From Bin87 sp026710825 (GTDB taxonomy: Bacteria > Chloroflexota > Dehalococcoidia > Lucifugimonadales > UBA3495), in NCBI GenBank assembly GCA_965232815.1, contig OZ247427.1:2728001-2792000 (forward strand): a stretch of 64,000 nt of DNA. Direction: 5' to 3'. Position numbers and translations under genes: made by a program. The notes beneath the pieces are model-generated. The model saw nothing but the letters and a program-made list of their open reading frames with translations. It searched no databases and was not told where the DNA came from. Shown piece by piece: positions 52,624-63,347 of this stretch. Every line of letters begins with the position of its first letter. The first letter of the stretch is position 1.

Positions 52624-55600
52624 ATGACCACGCAGACCCCAACAGACATCGCCACCATCGTGTTGGTTACCACCGCCGACACGGACATCCTGACGGCGGA
52701 ACGCGCGCTGTTCGATATGCCCTGGGGTAGAGCCGTAAACGTCTACGCCTGCAATCCCGTTGGGCTTGAGGGAGAGAGCGAATCCGCCGAATCGGCGCGA
52801 GCAGAGTTGCTCCAGGCGGTGGGCAACGCCACGGTGGTGGTGCTGCGCCTGCTGGGCGGCAAGCGCGCTCTGGGCGATACCTTCGATCCGCTGGTCGAAG
52901 CCTGCCTCGCCAACGGCACTCCCCTGATAGCATGCCCCGGGCACCAGGAATGGGACGAGGACTTGGTGACTGCATGCACGGCCCCGGTGGCCGAGGTGGA
53001 AACCGTTTTCGCCTACCTGATGCGCGGGGGTGTGCTCAACTTCCGAAACCTGTTCCTGTTTCTCGCTGACACCTACCTCGGTTCCGACTACGGACACGAG
53101 GCGCCCGCTCCCATGCCCTGGCAGGGCGTATATCACCCCGAGGTTGCCGAGGGCACCGATGTCTCCGAATTTTTGGCGAATCGGTTCGTCGATGGCCGCG
53201 CCTCAGTGGGTGTCCTTTTCTACCGCGCGCACTGGATGAGCGGCAATTTGGGGTTCGTAGACGATCTCATTACCCGCCTGGAAGGGCAGGATGTCAACGT
53301 CCTGCCGGTCTTTTCCTACAGCCTCAAGCATCAGCCGGAGGACGACGACTCTGACGGCCAACATGCCCTGACCAGTTACATGGTGGATCCCGAAGGCATC
53401 GCGCGTGTGGACTGCATCGTCAACACCATGGGCCTGGCGATGAGTGACCTGGACCATCAGCAGGGAGGAACCGGCGCGACTGTAGCCACCGGTTGGTCCC
53501 AGGAACTGTTGGACAAACTGGACGTGCCCGTCATCCAGGGAATCGTCAGCACTGGTAGCCGCTCAGAATGGGAGGAAAGCTCCCTCGGCCTCGGCCCAAT
53601 CGACACCGCCATGAATGTGGCATTTCCAGAGTTCGACGGGCGCATCATCGCCGTGCCGGTGTCGTTCAAGGAAGAAGCCGCCGCATCCGCGAACGGTCTG
53701 TCGTCCGGTCGGATGCAGCAGTACGTAGCTCAACCCGACCGCATGGACTATTTGGCGCGGTTGGCTACTCGACATGCCGCCCTGCGTCGAAAGGCCAACG
53801 CCGACAAACGCATCGCCATCATCCTGAGCAACTACCCCACTAAGGACGCGCGTATTGGCAACGCTGTGGGATTGGACACACCGGCATCCGCCATCAACCT
53901 GCTGCGCGCGCTCAAATCCGCTGGCTACCAGGTGGAGGACATCCCTGCCGACGGCGACGAATTGGTCCAGCGCATCATCGACCGTTGCAGCAACGACACT
54001 GACACGCTCACCGAAGAGCAAATGCGCCTGGCCGCTGGGCACGTCGAGCGCCGGCAGTATGCCCAGTGGTTCGCCGGGTTTCCTGAGTCGGTCCGAGGAG
54101 AACTCCTTGAATCGTGGGGAGACCCTCCCGGCCACGTGTATCGCACGGGCGATCAACTCGCCATCGCCGGCGTTCCGATGGGCAACGTGTTCGTCGGTTT
54201 ACAGCCCCCGAGAGGTTTCGGCGAGAACCCGATCTCGGTGTACCACAACCCTGATTTAACGCCGACGCATCACTACATCGCTTACTACCGTTGGCTGCGG
54301 GACGTATTTCGGGCCGACGCGATGATCCACATTGGCAAGCACGGGACCCTTGAGTGGCTCCCAGGTAAGGGGGTTGGCCTGTCCGCCTCCTGCTATCCCG
54401 AAGTGGCGCTGGACGACATCCCGCTGTTCTACCCTTTCATCGTCAACAACCCGGGCGAAGGCACCCAGGCCAAGCGTCGCACCCACGCCACCATTATTGA
54501 CCACCTGATCCCGCCCATGACCACCGCTGACTCCTACGGTGACATCGCCAAGTTGGAGCAGTTGATGGACGAGCATTACCAGTGCCAGACGCTCGATCCG
54601 GGCAAGTTACCTACTCTCGAAGCACAAATTTGGGAGATGGTCCAGCAGGCGGAGTTGCACCGGGACCTTGGGGTGGACGAGCAGCCGGATGATTTCGGCG
54701 AGTTCATGCTTGAGATCGACGGCTACCTCTGCGAAATCAAGGATGCCCAAATTAAAGATGGCCTGCATACCCTGGGAGAACCGCCAACATCTGAGCAGAT
54801 GATCGGCCTCCTGTGCGCGTTGACCCGACTCGACAACGGCGCCGTGCCCAGCCTCCGGCGCTCCCTGGCCGAGGCGTTGGGGTACGACTACTACGCTTTG
54901 TTGGACAACCCGGCCGCGGCCGTCAACGGCAACACACCTGCCGTCCTAGCCAGCGCCGACAGCGATGTTCCGGTGCGGAATGCCGGTGACGTTATCGAAT
55001 CCCTGGAAGCGCTTTGCCGGCAGGCGTACCAACGGCTGTGCGATGAGGGTTTCGCTGCCCACCTCATACCCGGCGTGGTTTCCGACACCCTGGGCAAGTC
55101 CGACGCCCGCACCGAGAGTGTGCTGTCCTATGTTGGTCGGCACATCTACCCATCGCTGCTACGAACCACCGACGAAATAGACAATCTGCTCAGGGGTCTC
55201 GAGGGGCGATTCGTTCCCCCGGGCCCATCGGGCGCGCCCACTCGCGGCATGGTCAACGTGCTGCCAACCGGCAGGAATTTTTACTCGGTGGACCCGCGCG
55301 CGCTGCCTTCGCCCACGGCGTGGGACGTCGGCAAGGCGCTCGGCGACGCGCTGCTGCAAAAGTACCTCGACGAAGAGGGCGGCTACCCCGAAATGGTCGG
55401 TGTCGTCGTATGGGGTACCTCCGCCATGCGGACTCACGGTGACGACATCGCGCAGATCTTGTACCTGCTGGGCGTTAAGCCGGTTTGGCAAGCCGAAAGC
55501 CGCCGAGTAAGCGGCATCGAGATAATCCCCATCGAGGAACTGGCAAGGCCGCGCATAGACGTCACGGTGCGCATTAGCGGCTTCTTCCGCGACGCGTTTC

Positions 55601-56532
55601 CTAACCTCATATATCTGATCGACCAGGCCGTCGCGTTGGCTGCGTCGCAGGAAGAATCCCCGGAGAACAACTTCGTCGTGAAACACGTTCGCGAGGACGC
55701 CGAGCAGCGCGCTGCCGCTCCGCCTGACGAAGCCACCGAAAGCGCAGGCAATCCGGCCCTGTTCCGCATCTTCGGCAGCAAACCCGGCTCCTATGGCGCC
55801 GGCATACTCGGAGTACTGGACGAACGCAACTGGGAATCGGTTCACGACCTGGCGGAGGTCTACACCGCGTGGGGCGGTTTTGCCTACTCCCGCCAGGACT
55901 TTGGGGTTACCGCGCGCAACGAGTTCCGCACCCGGTTCGGCCAGATCGTCATTGCCGCCAAGAACCAGGACAACCGCGAACACGACGTGTTTGACAGCGA
56001 CGACTACATGCAGTACCACGGCGGTATGATCGCCACCGTCCGTTCGCTCACCGGACGCAACCCGCGCCAGTTCTTCGGGGACAGCAGCGACCCGACCCGA
56101 GCCCGCGTCAGGGATCTTCAGGACGAAGCGCGCCGGGTTTTCCGTAGTCGTGTGGTCAATCCCAAGTGGATGCAGTCGATGCAGCGCCACGGGTACAAAG
56201 GCGCCTTCGAACTGGCCGCCACCGTCGACTACATGTTTGGTTACGACGCCACGGCGCAGGTGATCGAAGACTGGATGTACGAGGACGTCACCGAAGAATA
56301 CGTCCTCAATCCGGAGATGCAGGAGTTCTTTCGCCAGAGCAACCCGTGGGCGTTGCGCGGCATCGTTGAACGTCTTCTGGAGGCGGTACAACGCGGCATG
56401 TGGGAGAATCCCCCGCCGGAAATGCTGGAACAGCTGCGGCAGATGTATCTGGACCTCGAAACCGACATCGAAGCGCGGCAGGAGGCCGGGGCGACCCGAA
56501 ATCCCGCCCCTGGAACACAAGCAGGAGGGTGA
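52624..56532 (+). CDS. cobN: Cobaltochelatase large subunit CobN
   Basis: 1302 residues, full size. VLFYRAHWMSGNLGFVDDLI, HIGKHGTLEWLPGKGVGLS, NNPGEGTQAKRRTHATIIDHLIPPM (two spans), and MQYHGGMIATVRSLTGRNPRQFFGDSSDP are the CobN/ChlH signatures. Catalyses ATP-driven cobalt insertion. With the fused ChlI/ChlD protein downstream, this suggests a CobN plus ChlID chelatase in place of CobN-CobS-CobT. Confidence 0.97.
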   Translation: MTTQTPTDIATIVLVTTADTDILTAERALFDMPWGRAVNVYACNPVGLEGESESAESARAELLQAVGNATVVVLRLLGGKRALGDTFDPLVEACLANGTPLIACPGHQEWDEDLVTACTAPVAEVETVFAYLMRGGVLNFRNLFLFLADTYLGSDYGHEAPAPMPWQGVYHPEVAEGTDVSEFLANRFVDGRASVGVLFYRAHWMSGNLGFVDDLITRLEGQDVNVLPVFSYSLKHQPEDDDSDGQHALTSYMVDPEGIARVDCIVNTMGLAMSDLDHQQGGTGATVATGWSQELLDKLDVPVIQGIVSTGSRSEWEESSLGLGPIDTAMNVAFPEFDGRIIAVPVSFKEEAAASANGLSSGRMQQYVAQPDRMDYLARLATRHAALRRKANADKRIAIILSNYPTKDARIGNAVGLDTPASAINLLRALKSAGYQVEDIPADGDELVQRIIDRCSNDTDTLTEEQMRLAAGHVERRQYAQWFAGFPESVRGELLESWGDPPGHVYRTGDQLAIAGVPMGNVFVGLQPPRGFGENPISVYHNPDLTPTHHYIAYYRWLRDVFRADAMIHIGKHGTLEWLPGKGVGLSASCYPEVALDDIPLFYPFIVNNPGEGTQAKRRTHATIIDHLIPPMTTADSYGDIAKLEQLMDEHYQCQTLDPGKLPTLEAQIWEMVQQAELHRDLGVDEQPDDFGEFMLEIDGYLCEIKDAQIKDGLHTLGEPPTSEQMIGLLCALTRLDNGAVPSLRRSLAEALGYDYYALLDNPAAAVNGNTPAVLASADSDVPVRNAGDVIESLEALCRQAYQRLCDEGFAAHLIPGVVSDTLGKSDARTESVLSYVGRHIYPSLLRTTDEIDNLLRGLEGRFVPPGPSGAPTRGMVNVLPTGRNFYSVDPRALPSPTAWDVGKALGDALLQKYLDEEGGYPEMVGVVVWGTSAMRTHGDDIAQILYLLGVKPVWQAESRRVSGIEIIPIEELARPRIDVTVRISGFFRDAFPNLIYLIDQAVALAASQEESPENNFVVKHVREDAEQRAAAPPDEATESAGNPALFRIFGSKPGSYGAGILGVLDERNWESVHDLAEVYTAWGGFAYSRQDFGVTARNEFRTRFGQIVIAAKNQDNREHDVFDSDDYMQYHGGMIATVRSLTGRNPRQFFGDSSDPTRARVRDLQDEARRVFRSRVVNPKWMQSMQRHGYKGAFELAATVDYMFGYDATAQVIEDWMYEDVTEEYVLNPEMQEFFRQSNPWALRGIVERLLEAVQRGMWENPPPEMLEQLRQMYLDLETDIEARQEAGATRNPAPGTQAGG

Positions 56533-56536
56533 TGCG

Positions 56537-56947
56537 ATGGAAAACACTCTGGATCTGCTCAAGGAACTGACCAGCGACCCAAAAATGATGTGGGTGGTCG
56601 GCGGTGGTTCCGTGGTCAGCGAGAACCACGCCCACGGCATCCAGGAACCTGAGGTGCATAACGGTTGGGCCACCATCGAGGCAGATAACTGGCACTTCCA
56701 CTTGCAGTTGGAGCAGATCGATGGGATACAGTTCGTCGAGGCTACCAGCCATGGCGATCTGAAATCCTATTACGTCCGTTTCTCGCACAACTGGGACGAC
56801 ACCCTGGTGCGATGCTACTTCCCCAATCCCTATCTCGACGACAACGAAAAGCGCACCGAACTGCAGCCCGACAAACTGCGCGCTTTTCAAGAGGCTCGCG
56901 ACCGCTGGGTAGGCAAGGAGGACGACCTCATATTCGTCGAACGCTGA
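56537..56947 (+). CDS. Small protein downstream of cobN, function unknown
   Basis: 136 residues. ATG five bases after the cobN stop with GGAGGGTGATGCG as ribosome site, so translation is linked. ATIEADNWHFHLQLEQIDG and VEATSHGDLKSYYVRFSHN suggest a beta sandwich; the WHFHLxLxxI pattern loosely recalls ChuX/HutX heme-binding folds, which is only a hint. No signal or membrane segment. Position between cobN and cbtB suggests a role in cobalt or corrin handling. Confidence 0.7.
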   Translation: MENTLDLLKELTSDPKMMWVVGGGSVVSENHAHGIQEPEVHNGWATIEADNWHFHLQLEQIDGIQFVEATSHGDLKSYYVRFSHNWDDTLVRCYFPNPYLDDNEKRTELQPDKLRAFQEARDRWVGKEDDLIFVER

Positions 56948-56982
56948 TCCACGATTATGCAGATATTGTCCGAATGCCGGTA

Positions 56983-57011
56983 TTGTGCATCGGTACGTAA
57001 GTTAATAAAAT
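56983..57011 (+). promoter_or_regulatory. Internal promoter before cbtB
   Basis: TTGTGC (56983-56988), 17 bp, TAAAAT (57006-57011). The -10 overlaps an ATG at 57010, so cbtB starts at 57064 after a GAGGAG site. CbtBA could thus be expressed apart from the riboswitch. Confidence 0.5.
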
Positions 57012-57063
57012 GCCTACCACTGATGTGACGCACAACGTCCATCGCGATCCGAGGAGTGAAAAC

Positions 57064-57264
57064 ATGGGTATGATCAACCGCTTCCTGTCCGCCACCGATA
57101 CCGCCGCATGGGCTCCGTGGCTGGTAGTCGGCGCCATCGGCCTGTACATGGTCGGGTACGTTGATGGCGGAGTGCACGCCGCTTCTATTGGCGCTCCTGG
57201 CATCCTGGGCACCGTCCACGAATTCTTCCACCACGCGCGCCACGTCGCATTCATGTGCCACTAG
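57064..57264 (+). CDS. cbtB: Cobalt transporter subunit CbtB
   Basis: 66 residues, the usual CbtB size: one membrane helix (about 16-35) and a His-rich C-terminus, HEFFHHARHVAFMCH, that is the family's metal-binding signature. Works with CbtA in cobalt uptake, typically under cobalamin riboswitch control. Ribosome site GAGGAG. Confidence 0.9.
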   Translation: MGMINRFLSATDTAAWAPWLVVGAIGLYMVGYVDGGVHAASIGAPGILGTVHEFFHHARHVAFMCH

Positions 57265-57273
57265 GCTTGTTCG

Positions 57274-57308
57274 GGGCCGGCGTCTCTTGGTTCCAGGCCC
57301 TTTTTTTT
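57274..57308 (+). terminator. Intrinsic terminator after cbtB
   Basis: GGGCCGG (57274-57280) with CC-A-GGCCC (57293-57300, bulged A), then a run of eight T. The 217-bp gap to cbtA also holds small hairpins (GGCGA/TCGCC near 57335) but no gene. Confidence 0.7.
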
Positions 57309-57481
57309 CTGAGTCCGGCAAGTAACGGATTCGGCTTTGGCGAGTTTCGCCGCGCGGGCGCCGCAAAGGCGTCGGGAGGGGGGCGCTGTGAATCTGCCTG
57401 ACTGGGCTAACGGTTTTTTACGAGGCCGTAGCCACCACGGTTGATGAAGCCGTACAGACAGACATTCACTGGAGTTCGATC

Positions 57482-58279
57482 ATGACGCGCATTTTACCCA
57501 CCGCACTCATTTCCGGAGTCATCGTAGGGTTGCTGGTAGCAGCCTACATGAACATCTTCAACGTACCGGTAATGGAATGGGCTATTGCCCTGGAAGGGTG
57601 CGACATTGACCGCGCCGGTTGCGCAGAGCAACTGGCAGCCGCAGAAGACGAAGATCCGTTGCCTCTGTCGTTCGCGACGACCTTGGGCGGTCAACGCATC
57701 GGGATGAGCATTGGGTTGGCGGTGGTTGGCATACTCTTTGGCGCCGTTTTCGCAGGCCTGTACCATCTGATCCGCAACGCAACTCCAGGTTGGAATCCCT
57801 GGGCATGGGCTGCGGTGGCCGGGCTTTTGGGGTTCTGGACCCTTTCGATGTACACCCAGATCAAATTCCCGTTGAACCCGCCTGGAATCGGCAGCGACGA
57901 GACGCTGTTGGCCCGCCAGGGGTTCCAGTTCCTTTTCATGGCCGTATCGACCATCTCGGTCGCGTTGGCGATCTACGGCGTGGGCCTGATTAATCGATCC
58001 GCGACCGGATCCGGACGTTGGATCCGTTACGCTGGGGTAGGAGCGGCCTACGCGGTAGTCGCACTGCTATTGGCGTTCGCGATTCCCGGCGTACGGGACG
58101 CAGCGCCCGGATGGTTGCCTCCGGAACTCACCATAATATTCCGCACGTTCACCGCCGCGGGTCATTTCCTGTTGTGGATGGGGATCGCTTTCGCCACGGT
58201 CGGGTACCGTAGGTATCGCGAGCGCGACGTCCACGCCTACCACCATTCGTCCGGCGCCCCGTCGGCCGCGACAGGTTAA
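57482..58279 (+). CDS. cbtA: Cobalt transporter subunit CbtA
   Basis: 265 residues, about six membrane helices. RILPTALISGVIVGLLVAAYMNIFNVPV at the start (two spans), then FGAVFAGLYHLI and LGFWTLSMYTQIKFPLNPPG match CbtA. A His-rich tail (VHAYHHSS). With CbtB forms a predicted cobalt permease. It is separated from cbtB by a terminator, so its transcription may need readthrough or a second promoter. The chelatase gene follows 7 bp later. Confidence 0.87.
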   Translation: MTRILPTALISGVIVGLLVAAYMNIFNVPVMEWAIALEGCDIDRAGCAEQLAAAEDEDPLPLSFATTLGGQRIGMSIGLAVVGILFGAVFAGLYHLIRNATPGWNPWAWAAVAGLLGFWTLSMYTQIKFPLNPPGIGSDETLLARQGFQFLFMAVSTISVALAIYGVGLINRSATGSGRWIRYAGVGAAYAVVALLLAFAIPGVRDAAPGWLPPELTIIFRTFTAAGHFLLWMGIAFATVGYRRYRERDVHAYHHSSGAPSAATG

Positions 58280-58286
58280 TCCCACA

Positions 58287-60353
58287 ATGACTCAACCCAT
58301 CGCAGGACGAGAACCTCGATTCCCCTTCACCGCGATCGTCGGCCAAACGCCGATGAAACGAGCGCTGCTCCTGAACGCCATCAACCCCCGAATCGGAGGA
58401 GTGCTGGTTCGCGGGAAGAAGGGCACGGCCAAAAGCACGGCGGTTCGTTCCCTGGCCGCATTGTTGCCTGAAGTCCCGGTTGTCCCCGGTTGCCCGTACA
58501 GTTGTCAGCCGGACAGTCCGCAAGAAGTCTGTCAATGGTGTCAGCAGGCCGCCCGAACCAGCAGGTCCTCAGTCCGTCAGGTGCGAATCGTCGACCTGCC
58601 GGTGGGAGCAACCGAGGATCGATTGGTGGGATCTCTGGATATTGAACAGGCGATCAAATCCGGCGAAAAGAACTTCGAGCCGGGTCTGATCGCCTCGGCT
58701 CACCGTGGGATCCTTTACATCGACGAGGTTAACCTGCTCAACGACCACTTGGTCGACGTGCTGCTGGACGCAGCAGCGATGGGACGCAATTACGTTGAGC
58801 GGGAAGGTATCTCGGTCAGCCACGACGCCGAATTCATGCTCGTGGGCACCATGAACCCCGAGGAAGGTGACCTGCGCCCTCAACTCCTGGATCGTTTCGG
58901 GCTTGCCGTCGAGGTCGACGGAGTTTTTCAACCAGAAGAAAGGCGCGAGGTGGTCCGTAGGCGGATGGCCTTCGAGTCGCAGCCCTTCGCCTTTATGGAT
59001 GCATGGTCCGATGCCGAGCAGAGCGAACGGGATCGGCTGCTGTCCAGTCAACGACTACTCGCCGACGTGACAGTCCCGGACGAAATTTTGGAATTGATCA
59101 CCGACATATGCGCGGAATATCAAGTCGATGGACTGCGCGGCGACATCGTGATGTACAAAACGGCCAGCACGATCGCCGCCTATGAGGGGAGGACCGTCGT
59201 TGACGTGGATGATGTCCGCGAGGCCGCGTTGATGGCACTGCTGCACCGCCAGCGACGCCAGCCGTTCCAGCAACCCCATCTCGTGACAGAGCAACTGGAC
59301 AACATGCTGGACGACTTCCAGAATCAGCAGCGCGACCGGGAGCCATCCAACAACGACGATTCGCACAACGACGACCCGGCCGACGATAGCGATAGAGAAC
59401 CCGACCCACCGGAAGATGAACCCCAGCAGCCAGACGATAGCACCCTGGGGGACGAGTGGTTCGAAATCGGGGACCCGTACGCTGTTCAGAATCTCCAGGT
59501 TCAGCCGCCTGACCGGCGGGCCCGGAGATCGTCTGGTAAACGGGCTACCACCGTCAGCGGTTCATCGGTCGGCCGTTACGTAGCTGCCCGCGTCCCCGAG
59601 GGCCCAGCCACCGATCTCGCGCTTGATGCCACCCTGAGGGCGGCCGCCCCGTACCAGGAGTCCAGACGCCGTGCGGCCGGCGACGCCTCCGCCGCTCTTC
59701 TCGTCGAACCTTGGGACGTGCGTGAGAAAGTACGCGAGACCCACACCGGTTCCCTGATACTCTTTGTGGTTGACGCCAGCGGCTCCATGGGAGCGCAACG
59801 GCGCATGGTCGCGGTGAAGGGCGCCGTGATGTCGCTGTTGCTGGACGCCTACCAGCGTCGCGATCGTGTCGGCCTCATCGCATTCCGCGGCACGGGCGCC
59901 GAGTTATTATTGCCGCCCACCGGCAGCGTGGAAATGGCCCAATGGTGCCTTCAGGAAATGCCCACCGGCGGGCGGACACCGCTGGCGCGGGCGTTGTACC
60001 TGGCCATGGAGACCCTGGAGACCGAACGTCTGAAAGACCGCGATGTCCTGCCTTTGCTAGTGTTGATGTCAGACGGCCGGGCCAACGTGTCGCTCTCGGG
60101 CGCACAGTTGACCCAATTGGCGGTCGCCGATCCTGAGGTCAGGGACCTCTCTCGCACCATCGCCGAGGCTAAAATTCCCGCCGTGGTAGTGGACACCGAA
60201 CAGGATTTCATCAAGTTGGGGCTGGCGCAGGGCATTGCCGATTCCATGTCCGCACGTTGCATCAAGCTGGACGATTTAGCTGCCGAAAGCCTCGCCGATG
60301 CGGTGCGTCGGGAATTGCCCGGAGAGGCCGAGACCACCGCTGTGATAACATGA
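58287..60353 (+). CDS. Fused ChlI/ChlD-type chelatase subunit (AAA+ plus VWA), cobaltochelatase partner
   Basis: 688 residues. The AAA+ half (1-about 330) has Walker A RGKKGTAKSTAVRS and Walker B GILYIDEVNLL, with the Cys cluster CPYSC...CQWC of fused chelatases. An acidic Asp/Pro-rich linker (about 335-400) follows. The VWA half has an intact MIDAS (FVVDASGSMGAQ, then GGRTPLARAL). Expected to power CobN. No CobS or CobT is present in the window. Confidence 0.9.
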   Translation: MTQPIAGREPRFPFTAIVGQTPMKRALLLNAINPRIGGVLVRGKKGTAKSTAVRSLAALLPEVPVVPGCPYSCQPDSPQEVCQWCQQAARTSRSSVRQVRIVDLPVGATEDRLVGSLDIEQAIKSGEKNFEPGLIASAHRGILYIDEVNLLNDHLVDVLLDAAAMGRNYVEREGISVSHDAEFMLVGTMNPEEGDLRPQLLDRFGLAVEVDGVFQPEERREVVRRRMAFESQPFAFMDAWSDAEQSERDRLLSSQRLLADVTVPDEILELITDICAEYQVDGLRGDIVMYKTASTIAAYEGRTVVDVDDVREAALMALLHRQRRQPFQQPHLVTEQLDNMLDDFQNQQRDREPSNNDDSHNDDPADDSDREPDPPEDEPQQPDDSTLGDEWFEIGDPYAVQNLQVQPPDRRARRSSGKRATTVSGSSVGRYVAARVPEGPATDLALDATLRAAAPYQESRRRAAGDASAALLVEPWDVREKVRETHTGSLILFVVDASGSMGAQRRMVAVKGAVMSLLLDAYQRRDRVGLIAFRGTGAELLLPPTGSVEMAQWCLQEMPTGGRTPLARALYLAMETLETERLKDRDVLPLLVLMSDGRANVSLSGAQLTQLAVADPEVRDLSRTIAEAKIPAVVVDTEQDFIKLGLAQGIADSMSARCIKLDDLAAESLADAVRRELPGEAETTAVIT

Positions 60354-60383
60354 TCCCACTCTGATTTGACCGCGAGGATCACG

Positions 60384-61703
<1,320 letters not shown>

Positions 61704-61714
61704 CGCACTCGACC

Positions 61715-62518
61715 ATGCCACCGTCCATCGTCGCCCAGATGCTCCGCACCGGCCTGTACACGGCCATCATCGGGAGATCCGTCCGGTATTACCAGTCCAC
61801 GGGGTCAACGATGGACGACGTTGCGCAGTGGGCACGCGCCGGCGCCGACGAGGGCGGGGTTGTCGTCGCGGAAACCCAGAACTCCAGCCGAGGACGACTT
61901 GGCAGACGTTGGATTTCCGACTCCGGAAACCTGTACTTCTCGGTACTCTTTCGCCCCACCGCTGATGAGCTGCCGTTGCTCTGCCCGTTGGCCGGCGTCG
62001 CCGTGGCTCGTTCCATCCGGCAGGTCGCCGGTGTGTACCCACAGGCCAAATGGCCCAATGACATCACCATCGACGGTAGAAAGGTGGCCGGCATTCTGGC
62101 GGAGAGCGCTATGTCAGGGAATCGTATTGAGCACGCCGTCGTGGGCATCGGCGTGAACGTGGCTCTTAATGTCTCCTCAAATCCGGAGATCACAAAGACC
62201 GCCGCCAGCATCAATGATCTGGCTGAATTCCCGGTGGATCGGTCAGAGTTGCTGCGGCGGATACTGCAACACATGGACGCGCTGTACCTGAACCTGAGGC
62301 GCGGTCGCTCACCAATCCCGGAATGGCGGCGCTGGTTGGACACCCTGGGCCAGCGCGTGCAGGTGTCGCATCACGGCGAGAGCAACTCCGGGGTCGCTGA
62401 GGATATTGACGAGAACGGCAACCTCCGGCTGCGCCAGGACGACGGGCAGTTGTTGACCCTCACCGCCGGAGACATTACCCTCCGCCCGGTGGAAGGAGAG
62501 CCGATCGCCAATGCTTGA
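61715..62518 (+). CDS. birA: Biotin--[acetyl-CoA-carboxylase] ligase
   Basis: 267 residues. STGSTMDDVAQWARAGADEG, QNSSRGRLGRRWISDSGNLYFSVLF (two spans) and KWPNDITIDGRKVAGIL are the biotin-ligase signatures; the SH3-like C-terminal domain is present. No DNA-binding HTH domain, so it is a class I enzyme, not a repressor. 8-bp overlap with the next SDR. Confidence 0.95.
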   Translation: MPPSIVAQMLRTGLYTAIIGRSVRYYQSTGSTMDDVAQWARAGADEGGVVVAETQNSSRGRLGRRWISDSGNLYFSVLFRPTADELPLLCPLAGVAVARSIRQVAGVYPQAKWPNDITIDGRKVAGILAESAMSGNRIEHAVVGIGVNVALNVSSNPEITKTAASINDLAEFPVDRSELLRRILQHMDALYLNLRRGRSPIPEWRRWLDTLGQRVQVSHHGESNSGVAEDIDENGNLRLRQDDGQLLTLTAGDITLRPVEGEPIANA

Positions 62519-63320
62519 AAGCCTGTATCTGGATGGGAAAGTCGTCGTCATCACCGGTGGCGGCACTGGCTTGGGACTGGAGATGGTCCGCGCCCTCACT
62601 CGCTCCGGAGCGAACCTGGCAATCGCCGGCCGCCGGGCCGGGCCCATCGAATCGGCGCGGGACGAGGTGATAGCTGCTGGGCAAGACGCCATCGCCGTAC
62701 CCACCGACGTTTCTAAATCCTCCGACGCCGACGCCCTGATTCAAGCGACCATGGATCATTTCGGTCGCGTCGACGTCCTGATCAACAACGCTGCCATGGT
62801 TGCCGAAAACGTTCTGAAACCCATCTGGGAAATCAGCGACGACGACTGGGACACCGCCATGTCGGTCAACCTCTCGGGCGCATTCTATTGCGCACGCGCC
62901 GCGGCCAAAACCATGGCCGAAGCAGGTAAGGGCAAGATCATCAACGTCGCATCGGGTTTCGGGTTGCGCGGCGGCCGTGATATTTACATGTACTGCACCT
63001 CCAAGGGCGGTGTGATTCAGTTGACTCGGGTGCTTTCGTTCAGTCTGGCGCGCTATGGAATAACCGCCAACAGCATAGTCCCCGGCTTCATTCCGACCAT
63101 TGACCCAAGCGCAGACATCAACCGCACTCTCCCGCAATCCGGCGATTTTCTACCCACCGGCAAGCTTGGCAAACCCGAGGATTTGGGACCCATTGCGGTC
63201 TTTCTTTCCTCCGACGCCTCCGATTACATGACTGGCGAGATGTTCATCCTGGACGGCGCTGGCCTGGCTTCCGGCATCGCCCCAACCGGTCATGCGCCCC
63301 TGACAGGGCTGGAGCCGTAA
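62511..63320 (+). CDS. Short-chain dehydrogenase/reductase
   Basis: 269 residues. GGGTGLGLEMV, NNAAMVAEN, catalytic Ser in NVASGFGLRGG and YCTSKGGV (Tyr-x3-Lys) are all present. Overlaps birA by 8 bp. A second, degenerate SDR follows, so the two may form a pair. Confidence 0.87.
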   Translation: MLESLYLDGKVVVITGGGTGLGLEMVRALTRSGANLAIAGRRAGPIESARDEVIAAGQDAIAVPTDVSKSSDADALIQATMDHFGRVDVLINNAAMVAENVLKPIWEISDDDWDTAMSVNLSGAFYCARAAAKTMAEAGKGKIINVASGFGLRGGRDIYMYCTSKGGVIQLTRVLSFSLARYGITANSIVPGFIPTIDPSADINRTLPQSGDFLPTGKLGKPEDLGPIAVFLSSDASDYMTGEMFILDGAGLASGIAPTGHAPLTGLEP

Positions 63321-63347
63321 CACCGCAGGCCTGAGGAACGCAAAACC

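Noticed and set aside
55159..56676. 505-residue minus-strand open frame opposite cobN
   Set aside because: High-GC shadow of CobN. Its translation has no recognisable domain and it overlaps a fully conserved gene.
57010..57063. Earlier ATG for cbtB at 57010
   Set aside because: It overlaps the -10 of an internal promoter and lacks a ribosome site; 57064 has GAGGAG at proper spacing.
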